Shown one piece after another: positions 1 to 8,793 of a stretch of 64,000 nt of DNA. Positions within the stretch are counted from its first letter, which is position 1. Every line of letters begins with the position of its first letter. The position numbers and the translations under genes are program-made. Source of the stretch: an uncultured bacterium. GTDB taxonomy: Bacteria; Bacteroidota; Bacteroidia; Bacteroidales; Bacteroidaceae. The DNA is taken from the NCBI GenBank assembly GCA_905215345.1, contig CAJMPR010000001.1, forward strand, positions 310,001 to 374,000, in the 5' to 3' direction. Under the pieces are notes generated by a model that was not told the DNA's origin, made no database searches, and saw only the letters and a program-made list of their open reading frames with translations.

Positions 1-29
1 AATTCAGAAATTCTACAGATACCTGTTCA

Positions 30-78
30 AAACAAAAACAGAGGGTAACGAATACCAACCCGGTAATTCGTTACCCTC
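30..78 (-). terminator. Intrinsic terminator of the leftward glycosidase operon
   Basis: A 13-base perfect stem (41-53 with 66-78) sits just downstream of the last operon gene. Read leftward, it is followed by a T-rich run (the A-rich plus-strand stretch 30-40). The position, 34 bases beyond the stop, and the polarity fit a rho-independent terminator, so the operon probably ends here. Confidence 0.85.
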
Positions 79-111
79 TATCTTAATTTTCAACCGATAG
101 TATTGCCTGTT

Positions 112-2157
112 TTACAACTGTACCTTAATCGATTTTCCCTCCTCTATATTCTTTTTCAAAACGACTTTTCCACCTTTCAGTACCTCTACATGCAACTTCT
201 TTCCGGCACGTGATACGTGAATATCGAAATCGGAATTGAAGGCACGTACTCTATTCAGGTTCATGTAGTTCCATTCCTGAGGCAAACGAGGGGTCATTTC
301 AAAGCTGCTGAGTCCGGTGGGACGGATACCGAAAAGTCCTTCGGTATAGATGCGGCAGTAAAGACCGCTTTCGGCAGAGAGATGGCGCTGGTCGCCTTCG
401 GGCCAGGCTTCGATGGCATAAGGGACATGGTCGCCAAGCAGTCTGCGACGGGAATACTTCTTCAGGAAGTCCATACCTTTGGCTACCTCACCGGCGGCAA
501 TGGTGCCACGCAGGGCATAGAGAGTAGAACGATCCCAGAAAGTTTCTGTTCCGGCTTGCGTCAGCAGTCCGTCATCCGTCCAGAGACGGGGAGAAAACAG
601 GGCGTCGATAGTACCTTGTGCCCGAGTGTTAATACCCATAACCAACGGCATACAAATCCAAGAACGAAGAATGTCGTTTCCTTCGTAGTAACGGTAACTA
701 TGGAAACCTTCTATCTCGAAACCGAAATGTTTCTCAATAGCTTGTTCCAAAGCATTTGCCTGTTCACGATAGGTATTCAGTTGTTTACCGGATATGCCTA
801 ACTCACGCCCTAACAAAACAGCGGAGCGCAAAGCATCGTAATAAAGCGTGGAAGTACAGAGATTGGCATCACCGGCAGGAAAACGGTTTTCCAATTCGTC
901 CGAATTGGAGGCTACCACACCGGCAGGAGTCAGTTTGCGATGACAGTATTCAAGACACCACTTGATGAGCGGCCAAAGTTCACGGGCTTCTTCCCTATTG
1001 CCGTGTGCAAGGGCATAACGTGCAGCACCGTAAGCAATCATTGCTCCGTCACCACGGTCTTTCGCTCCGTGCCAGAAGCTGACACCTTCGGAAATAATGG
1101 AACTCGGAATAGGGTTGTATTCAGGATTCATATAACGAGCAAAGTGACGGTAGCAATTCAAGGCCGATTCATTACCGATTTCGTATCCCAGGAAGGGGAA
1201 GAACGGATTAATATATTCCGCCTGGTCGTTTGCCCATACGGCAGCATAATAGGCTTCACCACCGGGACCGTGCATCAAGCCGCCCTTCGTGCGATAGATG
1301 CTCTCGGCACCACGTAACTTGGCGAAGGCGAACATACGGTTCAGCACAGGGTCAGGGGTATCCAGAACAAGGTTATTCCACCATTGATTGATAAGAGCCT
1401 GACGACCGGCACGCTCGCTCTGAATGGTAATGCGGGAGAAGGCGGTGTTATCTTTTTCGGTAACATCGTCCGATACCTTCTTGCCGGAGAAGAGGGCGTA
1501 GAACTCTAACGTCTCACCCGGTTTCAGCACGAAAGTTCCTTGTTTGGAAAGGGAGGCTTCGATGCGATAAGCACCATAAACACCAGCTTCTTCGGGCGTG
1601 GTATATGTGACGCGCCAGTCGGGAACACGCAGGGTAATAGCTTCCTGACTATTATTCTTGAACGTATATTCTTCCAGATAGCGAGCGGCATTGGTAGAAG
1701 GATAAAGGATGCGCGTTACGTGAACGGCGTCTTTCTGTTCCTTACGGCGATAGATGTAACCGAAATCACTTTCCACGCGCATGATGCCGTTGAAAGTAAT
1801 ATCTTTGACATGCTCATTCAGGAGGGTTTGATCGTCTACGGTCACCATAGCGGGGATATTAACGTCAAAGCGTTGTTTCAGGTTGTTCTGTGTCTTGTTC
1901 GGTTCCATACGAAGCATGGGGAAAACCAGGCTACGGTTAAGATGGAAACGCTGTCCGGCATCCACACCATAACGCAGGACGACGGAAATCATTTGTCCGC
2001 TCATTTCAAGGTGGTCTTCGTGTGGCAGGTTCTGCGTAGGTATCCACTGAATAGAACCGTCCGGCTGAATAGTCCAACGGTCTTTTAGTTGGGCGGAGAC
2101 TGCAATGCAAGCAGTTACAACAAAGACAGTAAGTAAAAAGAGTCGTTTCATATACAT
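112..2157 (-). CDS. Secreted six-hairpin glycoside hydrolase (family not assigned)
   Basis: Predicted periplasmic or exported glycosidase of 681 residues. A signal peptide occupies about residues 1-22 (hydrophobic core, then A-V-S-A before Q). An N-terminal beta-sandwich-like part (about 25-245) is followed by an (alpha/alpha)6 barrel region (about 255-610) with segments typical of six-hairpin glycosidases, such as AVWANDQAEY, GDGAMIAYGAARYA and ESGLYCRIYTEGLFG, and a short C-terminal beta region. This resembles GH78/GH63-type architecture, but I cannot assign a family. A second Met at residue 3 could be the true start. It is the last gene of the leftward operon, 9 bases after the GH36 gene, so its substrate is probably the same glycan. 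Catalytic residues are not assigned. Confidence 0.7.
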   Translation of the reverse strand: MYMKRLFLLTVFVVTACIAVSAQLKDRWTIQPDGSIQWIPTQNLPHEDHLEMSGQMISVVLRYGVDAGQRFHLNRSLVFPMLRMEPNKTQNNLKQRFDVNIPAMVTVDDQTLLNEHVKDITFNGIMRVESDFGYIYRRKEQKDAVHVTRILYPSTNAARYLEEYTFKNNSQEAITLRVPDWRVTYTTPEEAGVYGAYRIEASLSKQGTFVLKPGETLEFYALFSGKKVSDDVTEKDNTAFSRITIQSERAGRQALINQWWNNLVLDTPDPVLNRMFAFAKLRGAESIYRTKGGLMHGPGGEAYYAAVWANDQAEYINPFFPFLGYEIGNESALNCYRHFARYMNPEYNPIPSSIISEGVSFWHGAKDRGDGAMIAYGAARYALAHGNREEARELWPLIKWCLEYCHRKLTPAGVVASNSDELENRFPAGDANLCTSTLYYDALRSAVLLGRELGISGKQLNTYREQANALEQAIEKHFGFEIEGFHSYRYYEGNDILRSWICMPLVMGINTRAQGTIDALFSPRLWTDDGLLTQAGTETFWDRSTLYALRGTIAAGEVAKGMDFLKKYSRRRLLGDHVPYAIEAWPEGDQRHLSAESGLYCRIYTEGLFGIRPTGLSSFEMTPRLPQEWNYMNLNRVRAFNSDFDIHVSRAGKKLHVEVLKGGKVVLKKNIEEGKSIKVQL

Positions 2158-2166
2158 GTATTTTCT

Positions 2167-4332
2167 TTATTGTGTTTTCAACATTACTACCGCACTCTCA
2201 AACTGCGTACTCAACGGATTGGCAAGTCCGGTACTCATCAACTCAGCACCCGTAAAGGTTTTACCATGAGCCGGGAAACGGGAAGCAGTTCCTTTGGGAA
2301 GACCGACTTCCTCTACCAGATACTTCTTACCGGCATCGAGCCCTCCCAGAACGACTTGCGGCACATTACCGTCTTTCGTCTGATACAGATAGACTACGGC
2401 ATGCTGTTTATCAGTGGATACATAGCCCAATGATGCCAACGGATGTTCGTACGGAGATACCAGACGATACAGTTCGCCTTGCATCACTAACGGACGGATA
2501 CTTTCTTTATACAATTTCACAGCAGCGGCAATCTGGGCACGTTCTTCGGGAGTGGCTTTATCCAAGGCAAGGTCTATACCGAAAGCACCGCTCAACGCTA
2601 CGTCAATCGCCAGTTTCAGGTGACGTTTCCCCATGCGGGTGACGTGGGCGGAAATCGTACTTGCCGGGAAGAAATGAGAAAAACCCCATTGTATCTTGAT
2701 GCGTCCCAAAGGGTCGGTGTTATCACTCGGCCAGAAGCTGTGGAAATAAGGCAACGCACCATAGTCCACACGACCGGAGCCACCAGCGCAAAGCATCGCC
2801 ATAACGTTGGGGAATTCACCGGCAAAACGATCCATCAGGCGATAGAGCGCCCAGTTATAATCAATCCAGAGGTGGCTTTGCTCGGCAGGTTGCAGATAAC
2901 CCGAACCGGGTTGGGTGACGTAGCGGTTACAATCCCACTTGACATAGGTAATATCCGGATTGGGGCGCAACGTCTTGTCTATAATCTCCCACTCATAGGC
3001 TTGCACTTCAGGACGGGTCAGGTCAAGGATTTCCTGATTACGACCGAGTATCGGTTCACGTTTGGGCTGGGTGATAATCCATTCGGGATGTTTCCGGTAG
3101 AGTTCGCTTTGAGGATTTACCATTTCCGGTTCAAGCCAGATACCGAAACCGACTTTACGCTTCAAGGCTTCCTTGGCGATATAAGAGAGTCCGCGGGGAA
3201 GTTTTTTTATAGAAGGTTCCCAATCGCCCAAGCCGTGCTTGTCGTCGTCGCGGGAGTAAGCACCATTAGCAAACCAACCGTCGTCCAATAAGAAAAGCTC
3301 CGCACCTGTCTGGCGGGCACCGTTGAACAATTCTTTCAGACGTTCTTCGTTGAAGTCGCAATGGGTGGCTTCCCAATTATTCAGCAACACGGGACGGTCT
3401 TTCTGAGCGTCACGAATGGCATGTTTCATAGCCCAACGGTGATAACGACGGCTTGCCTCACCCTTGCCCTGCTTGCTATAAGCATAGAGAATAGCGGGGG
3501 TAGTGAATGTGCCGCCACGTTCCAAGTAGTACTGGGAACCGATGGGGTTGATACCGGTCAAGAGACGGAGATTTTTGTTCCAGTCCATATCGAAAGCAAA
3601 CTGGAAACTACCGCTCCAACGCAAAGAAGCAGCCAGAACCTCACCCTTGTTTTCATCCGCCGGAGCATTGAGAGAGAGCATAAAAGAAGGAATACGCATC
3701 TGGTGGGCACGCACGCCAAGTTTGGAGTCGAGCACCTTGATACCTTCCGTAAGACATTCTTCGCTGAGGGTGGCTTCGCGTTTATAGTTGCCCGTAAACT
3801 GGGTAAGCCAGTATTCTTTTGCTTTCACAACGGGGGAAGCGGAAGCGAAACGATAAAGTACGACTTTTCCTTTCTCATCGTGGCTGACAGTATTCCATAT
3901 TTCCATCATACTGTTATCCGGATAACACTTAATGTAGATATTAACAGTAAACGGATAAGCAGGGTCTTTCAGGGAGATAACAGTTTGAGAAATGTTGTCG
4001 CCCAAGTCCTCCGTGCGATGTCCTGTGTAATGAAGTTCGGTAGAAGTATTACCATCTACGTGAGTGGCTTGCAGGGCAGGTTCGGTAAGCACTCCGTTGC
4101 CATAAGGCGGAAAGAATTCACTTTCGCGGGAAGGCATCTTGGCGGGAGGAGTTACCTCGATGGCGGCATCACCGAAACCAAGTTGGTAGAGGCGATTGTC
4201 CGAACCTACCATAAAGGTAAGTTTCAACTCGCCGGAAGTGACAGCAAATAGTTCCTTTACATTGGGGTTGTCTGCGGCACGAGTCAGGCAGGTACAGCAA
4301 AGGAACAGGGATATTAAAAAGAGGTTTTTCAT
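2167..4332 (-). CDS. GH36 alpha-galactosidase
   Basis: Retaining alpha-galactosidase of 721 residues, the usual length for GH36. A signal peptide of about 19 residues ends at T-R-A-A. The N-terminal beta-supersandwich (about 25-300) precedes a TIM barrel. The nucleophile motif YVKWDCNR places the catalytic Asp at residue 467, and the acid/base motif WPSDNTD places it at Asp537; CAGGSGRVDYG is the conserved loop before it. The motif WLEPEMVNP is also typical of the family. It removes terminal alpha-galactose from oligosaccharides. It follows the GH31 gene across a 153-base gap that holds a long hairpin, so its level may be set separately. Family assignment is firm; the exact substrate is inferred. 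Confidence 0.93.
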   Translation of the reverse strand: MKNLFLISLFLCCTCLTRAADNPNVKELFAVTSGELKLTFMVGSDNRLYQLGFGDAAIEVTPPAKMPSRESEFFPPYGNGVLTEPALQATHVDGNTSTELHYTGHRTEDLGDNISQTVISLKDPAYPFTVNIYIKCYPDNSMMEIWNTVSHDEKGKVVLYRFASASPVVKAKEYWLTQFTGNYKREATLSEECLTEGIKVLDSKLGVRAHQMRIPSFMLSLNAPADENKGEVLAASLRWSGSFQFAFDMDWNKNLRLLTGINPIGSQYYLERGGTFTTPAILYAYSKQGKGEASRRYHRWAMKHAIRDAQKDRPVLLNNWEATHCDFNEERLKELFNGARQTGAELFLLDDGWFANGAYSRDDDKHGLGDWEPSIKKLPRGLSYIAKEALKRKVGFGIWLEPEMVNPQSELYRKHPEWIITQPKREPILGRNQEILDLTRPEVQAYEWEIIDKTLRPNPDITYVKWDCNRYVTQPGSGYLQPAEQSHLWIDYNWALYRLMDRFAGEFPNVMAMLCAGGSGRVDYGALPYFHSFWPSDNTDPLGRIKIQWGFSHFFPASTISAHVTRMGKRHLKLAIDVALSGAFGIDLALDKATPEERAQIAAAVKLYKESIRPLVMQGELYRLVSPYEHPLASLGYVSTDKQHAVVYLYQTKDGNVPQVVLGGLDAGKKYLVEEVGLPKGTASRFPAHGKTFTGAELMSTGLANPLSTQFESAVVMLKTQ

Positions 4333-4377
4333 TATTGTTCTTGATTTATGAATGAGAATTTATCGCGCAAAGCGCGA

Positions 4378-4484
4378 TAGTTATTAGTTATGAGTTATTA
4401 GTGATTTGTTTGTTATAGGGCAGCGCTATCACCCCGAAAGGCGAAAACATAAGCAAATCACTAATAACTAATCACTAATAACTA
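4378..4484. repeat. Long simple-sequence hairpin between GH31 and GH36 genes
   Basis: A 31-base left arm (4378-4408) pairs with 4454-4484 with about three mismatches. The arms are built from TTAGT/GATTAG-like units rich in stop triplets. A GC-richer loop of about 45 bases lies between, and a small perfect stem (4361-4379, TATCGCGC with GCGCGATA) abuts it. Part of a family with 40873-40954 and 47740-47837. It could attenuate transcription or stabilise mRNA ends within the operon. Confidence 0.75.
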
Positions 4485-4485
4485 T

Positions 4486-6642
4486 TTAGTCATTTGTCAT
4501 AAACTTCCAGCTCACACTCGCAATATTATCGGGCTTTCCTTTCTCCGACTTGGAAATACTGCCTTTCAAACGGCCTTTCTTATCACGTGTTACTTTGATG
4601 TCACGCCAGGAATAAGCACCTTTTTCGTAATCGAAAGTTTCGCCGTCATCATCATACAGACGATAAGCACCGTCAGCCTTACCGTAATGGCGGATTTCAA
4701 GATTTACCTTCTGTCCGGCTTTGGGAGCATGAAGCATCGCCTCCATAAAAGGAATGACAGCACCGTCTTTTACAAAGACCGGAATACGTTCCAAGCCGGG
4801 AGATACCGTGATACGCTCGCCATTACCCACATACTTGCCGGTATAGAAATCGTACCAGTTACCTTGCGGCAACACAACAGTACGTTCTTTTTGTCCTACG
4901 AACATCGGGGCAACCAACAAGTATTCGCCTGCCATATACTGGTCTTTGATTTCTCTGGATATAGCTTCCAGATACGGATTATCTTCCAGGTTGGAACTCT
5001 TCACCTCCATGTTGACAGACTGTTCGGGATTAAAGCCCGGTTCCAGATTGATGGCGCGGAACGGAGGGATACCGTCGAAATGATAACGGGCGAACTCCGT
5101 ATACCAATACGGCATCATCTGCATACGCAGCATGGCATATTCCTTGATTTGCGGCGCAACTTCCGGGAACGACCAGGGTTTCGTACCGCTTGCCCAGGCA
5201 TTAATCATCGCCATAGGTGAGAACACAACGGATTGGAAACGACGCAGCCATTCTTCACCCGTCTTGGAACCACGCACTTCCGGCGTCCACAATACCCCGC
5301 TGAAACCGGAGTTTATCAGTGCCGTAATGAAATCCTGATGGCTGTAATAGTCATTGTAAATGACATACGGATAAGAACTTGCACCGGCATTAGAGGCACG
5401 CACCAGTCCGAAAGTGCGCTGATTGCGCTGCTTATAAAGCTCCGCAGTAGTGCGTTGTACCCATAATCCGTAAGTCTGGCGCATCTGTTCGGCAGAAACA
5501 CCGCTGGGGAAAGTAGCGACATCGGGCCACAGGTAACGGTCGTATCCGTCCACCTCGTCTATCTTATAACCGCTTACACCGATATTGATATGCTCTTTTT
5601 CCAACTTGTCTTTCCAAAGCTGACGCGCTTTTTCGCCTGCTAAGTCAGGAACAATACCGCACCATACCGTGTGCGAACCGCTAACCGGATACATCTCTTT
5701 ATAGACTCCCGATTCGGCAGAAACATACGGATTTGTCCAAAGGTTGATACGCACGCCTTTATCCAACATGTGTTTCACAAATCCCGCAGGATTGGCAAAA
5801 CGCGTCTTGTCCCACTCGAACGTACAAGGATACGCCTTGCTTTGCCAGCCTGGTTCCAGTCCGATAAAATCCAACGGATAACCCTGACGTTCAAATTCAT
5901 CGGCTTCTTTCTCCACATCTTCGGCAGTATAGAGCTTTTGGGTACGTTGTGTAAAGCCCAATCCCCAACGCGGAGGCAATGTACCGCCACCGCAGAAGAG
6001 GTTGTAACGACGCACCACGTCCATTGGCGTAGGTCCGGCAAAGATATAAATCTCAGCACCCGGAGCCGGAACAAGGATAGACACCGCATCCGAGTAAGGA
6101 CTGGCAGACCAGGTCTTATCCGTATTACGGTCTTTGGCTACCGGAGCATTGGGGCTATCCTTGCGGGCACCGCTACCGGCATACACCGTAAGATACCGTG
6201 CCGAATTGACGAAAACACCATAACCCAGATTGGAGATATAGAAAGGAACGGGCGCATGCGTCCGGCCATTGTCCTTGCCGCCGTAATGGTCTACGTGCAA
6301 ATCCAGTATCTTGCCGCGCTGATGCACGGTCTGGAAGTTCAGACCGAAGCCATACAGTTGCTCTTTCCGTTGCAAGGGAATGCGAAGACTGGTTTTGCCG
6401 TCTTGCACAGTACCCACTATCTCATTGGCCAAAGCAGGCAGGGTAACTTCCGGTAAACGGGTAAAGCCCTCTTTCAAAGGAGTGGCGCCGGAGACATTCA
6501 GTAAGGAATAACTTTCAGGGGTACCGACTACACCTTTCCAAACGCCGGGTTCCACTTGTTGCCAGGTGATTTGCGCCTTTGCCGGCAGTAACATCAGCAG
6601 AGCGAGTGCTCCTAAAATCAATTTCTTTTTCATGGTTTTCAT
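4486..6642 (-). CDS. GH31 glycoside hydrolase (alpha-glucosidase, -xylosidase or -galactosidase type)
   Basis: Exported GH31 enzyme of 718 residues. The signal peptide (about 1-23) ends P-A-K-A before Q. The start could be Met1 or Met4; both precede the same signal peptide. An N-terminal beta-sandwich (about 30-215) is followed by a TIM barrel (about 220-555) and C-terminal beta domains ending in the usual RLYDDDGETFDYEKG strand. The nucleophile is Asp362 in YKIDEVDG. The usual acid/base region reads LWTPEVRGSKTG, so the acid/base residue cannot be named with confidence and the specificity may be unusual. Its place among GH27, GH36 and GH97 genes makes alpha-galactosidase activity possible, but alpha-xylosidase or alpha-glucosidase are equally allowed by sequence alone. 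Confidence 0.9.
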   Translation of the reverse strand: MKTMKKKLILGALALLMLLPAKAQITWQQVEPGVWKGVVGTPESYSLLNVSGATPLKEGFTRLPEVTLPALANEIVGTVQDGKTSLRIPLQRKEQLYGFGLNFQTVHQRGKILDLHVDHYGGKDNGRTHAPVPFYISNLGYGVFVNSARYLTVYAGSGARKDSPNAPVAKDRNTDKTWSASPYSDAVSILVPAPGAEIYIFAGPTPMDVVRRYNLFCGGGTLPPRWGLGFTQRTQKLYTAEDVEKEADEFERQGYPLDFIGLEPGWQSKAYPCTFEWDKTRFANPAGFVKHMLDKGVRINLWTNPYVSAESGVYKEMYPVSGSHTVWCGIVPDLAGEKARQLWKDKLEKEHINIGVSGYKIDEVDGYDRYLWPDVATFPSGVSAEQMRQTYGLWVQRTTAELYKQRNQRTFGLVRASNAGASSYPYVIYNDYYSHQDFITALINSGFSGVLWTPEVRGSKTGEEWLRRFQSVVFSPMAMINAWASGTKPWSFPEVAPQIKEYAMLRMQMMPYWYTEFARYHFDGIPPFRAINLEPGFNPEQSVNMEVKSSNLEDNPYLEAISREIKDQYMAGEYLLVAPMFVGQKERTVVLPQGNWYDFYTGKYVGNGERITVSPGLERIPVFVKDGAVIPFMEAMLHAPKAGQKVNLEIRHYGKADGAYRLYDDDGETFDYEKGAYSWRDIKVTRDKKGRLKGSISKSEKGKPDNIASVSWKFMTND

Positions 6643-6817
6643 TTACTATTTAGTGCTTGTTATATATGTTTCTCATTAAGACCTGATAAGCATTTTACAA
6701 AGAAACCAATAACGAGGTTATCCGCTTTGTAGAATTGTTCAAAAATCTTTCAATAACGTCTCAAATCCGTCAACAAATTCAAGATTGAGCCGAAACATAC
6801 ACATCATAAAGGCACTT

Positions 6818-8770
6818 CTATCTTATAATACCGGCAAAACCACCGTTCGGCAACAACTTCACTTTCACGGTTCCGTCGGTGTTTTCTACCGGCAGGACAC
6901 CGAAGCTGTCTTTATCTTCCCCGTCCGTAATCACGGTGAACGATTTGCCTTTGCAAGCTGCCGGTAAGGTAAATTCAATTTCACGGTTTTCTTCTTTACC
7001 ACTGATACCGCCGATAAACCAGGTATCTCCCGAACGGCGGGCAATGACAGCATATTCCGAAGGATAACCTGCCAGCAAACAGCTTTCATCCCATGCCGCA
7101 GGAACCTCTTTCAGGAATTGTTTCGGCTGTTCGGGCAAAGCAAGATAAGCCTCAGCCCTATCGGCAAAGCATTGGAAACCGGACTCAAAGACTACCGCCA
7201 AAGCCAACTGGTGGGCAACGGTCGTCTTACGGTAAGCCGGTACGCCCTGACGTATCTTGTCGGAGAAAGTAACCGGAGTATAATCCATGGAGCCCACTAC
7301 ATTACGGGTGAAGGGAACAGTGGCATTATGTTCGGCGGCACGGTCGCAACGTTCCTGACGGCCAAGCGTTTCGGCACCACGGATAGCTTCGGTCGTCATC
7401 ATATTGGGATAGGTGCGTTCAAAACCACGTGGCAAGGTAGCACCGTGAAGGTCTACCAACAGATGATTGTCGGCAGCGTCTTTCAGAATAGCGGGATACA
7501 ATTGGATGATACGCTGCTTGTCGGTATCGAAGAAATCGACCTTGATACCTTTTACACCGATGTCACTGATGCGTTTCATCTCGGCGCGACGCTGTTCGGG
7601 ATTACTCATAATACGACGGGCGGCAATCGTGTCGTTCTCACGTCCGGCGCCGGAATGATACCACAACCACACTCCTACACCTTTCTGCTGCGCATACTTC
7701 ACAACGTCTTCCATCGTGCCACCATTGCCCATACGCTGCCAACCTGCATCTATCAACATATACTCCCAACCCATTTCGGCGCTGAGGTCTGCATACTTCA
7801 ACTGTTCCTTGTAATCCTGCACGGTAGCTCCGTTATACCACCAACTCCAACAAGAACGTCCGGCCTTTATCCAAGACTCATCCTCTATGATAGATGAAGG
7901 GTTCAGATGGGATACCATCTGATTCTGGAAAATAGTATTCAAATCACTACCGATGATAATAGCACGCCAAGGGGTGTACCAGGGCAATCGGGATACGGGT
8001 TCTACGGCATCCGGCACAATCGGTTCATCCAATTCGGGAAAACGGATTTTGTAAGCGCCGTCCGTACCCGAGTTATCAATGTGGGTAGCCGGATAAGTAC
8101 CGTCCAGATGGGCTTCGGTAATCATCATCCACAGGCCGTTGGTTTCAAACAACATCGGGAAAGCCCAGCCTCGGCCGTGTTCACATTCCGAACGGATTTC
8201 GATATTGTTACTGCAATATTGTTCGTAGCTCGGCTTCTTGCGGTCGTTCCAGTCGAAAGGATGTATCCATGCCTTGCCATTGACGGGTACGGCAAATTCC
8301 GTATGCTCCGCCTGAATGGTATGCGTTTGGCTATCCACCTCAGGAAAACCGTAGCGAAAAGCTACCCCATTATTATATACACGTACTGTCAAGTCAAAGT
8401 TTTTACCCTTGCCGTTGCTGAATGTGAAGGTCTGTTCGCGACAGTCGTTCACCGTATTCATTTTCTTTCCGGACTTCAATTGATAAGGTTCAACCACCTC
8501 TTTTACCGGAGTGGCAGATACGAACTTGGCGTCTTTACCATACTCCTGCGTATCCATTACCAACCCCAGCAGGGATTTTTCCATAGCTACCGTATCTTTA
8601 TAGTAGACAGAATAAGCCAAATCAGTCGTTCCGCCAGTCGTCTTATTCTCTAATACAAAACGGATATTATTGTCTTTTGACATCAACTCCCAAGATTCGG
8701 GAGCCGTACAGGCAGTCATCAATACTGCACACAGCAACAGGGCTGCATTCCATAAATTAAGTTTGTTCAT
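6818..8770 (-). CDS. GH97 retaining-type alpha-galactosidase-like lipoprotein
   Basis: GH97 enzyme of 650 residues. The start is Met at 8770 (MNKLNLW), nine codons inside the longest frame, because it opens directly into a lipoprotein signal with lipobox L-M-T-A-C, so the protein is probably membrane anchored. An N-terminal beta-supersandwich (about 30-285), a TIM barrel (about 290-540) and a C-terminal beta domain follow. Asp412 in KVDFFD and Glu467 in the GAE of TTEAIRGAE are 55 residues apart. This is the spacing I recall for nucleophile Asp415 and acid/base Glu470 of the retaining alpha-galactosidase BT1871, which argues against the inverting SusB-type alpha-glucosidase branch. Lies 23 bases after the second GH97 gene. 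Substrate is inferred. Confidence 0.9.
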   Translation of the reverse strand: MNKLNLWNAALLLCAVLMTACTAPESWELMSKDNNIRFVLENKTTGGTTDLAYSVYYKDTVAMEKSLLGLVMDTQEYGKDAKFVSATPVKEVVEPYQLKSGKKMNTVNDCREQTFTFSNGKGKNFDLTVRVYNNGVAFRYGFPEVDSQTHTIQAEHTEFAVPVNGKAWIHPFDWNDRKKPSYEQYCSNNIEIRSECEHGRGWAFPMLFETNGLWMMITEAHLDGTYPATHIDNSGTDGAYKIRFPELDEPIVPDAVEPVSRLPWYTPWRAIIIGSDLNTIFQNQMVSHLNPSSIIEDESWIKAGRSCWSWWYNGATVQDYKEQLKYADLSAEMGWEYMLIDAGWQRMGNGGTMEDVVKYAQQKGVGVWLWYHSGAGRENDTIAARRIMSNPEQRRAEMKRISDIGVKGIKVDFFDTDKQRIIQLYPAILKDAADNHLLVDLHGATLPRGFERTYPNMMTTEAIRGAETLGRQERCDRAAEHNATVPFTRNVVGSMDYTPVTFSDKIRQGVPAYRKTTVAHQLALAVVFESGFQCFADRAEAYLALPEQPKQFLKEVPAAWDESCLLAGYPSEYAVIARRSGDTWFIGGISGKEENREIEFTLPAACKGKSFTVITDGEDKDSFGVLPVENTDGTVKVKLLPNGGFAGIIR

Positions 8771-8793
8771 GATATTCTTCTTATGTGTTATTT

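Noticed and set aside
217..801. Long plus-strand frames opposite the glycosidase operon (for example 217-801, 13008-13916, 16770-17963)
   Set aside because: They are antisense to intact genes with recognised domains, have no family resemblance and arise from codon bias.
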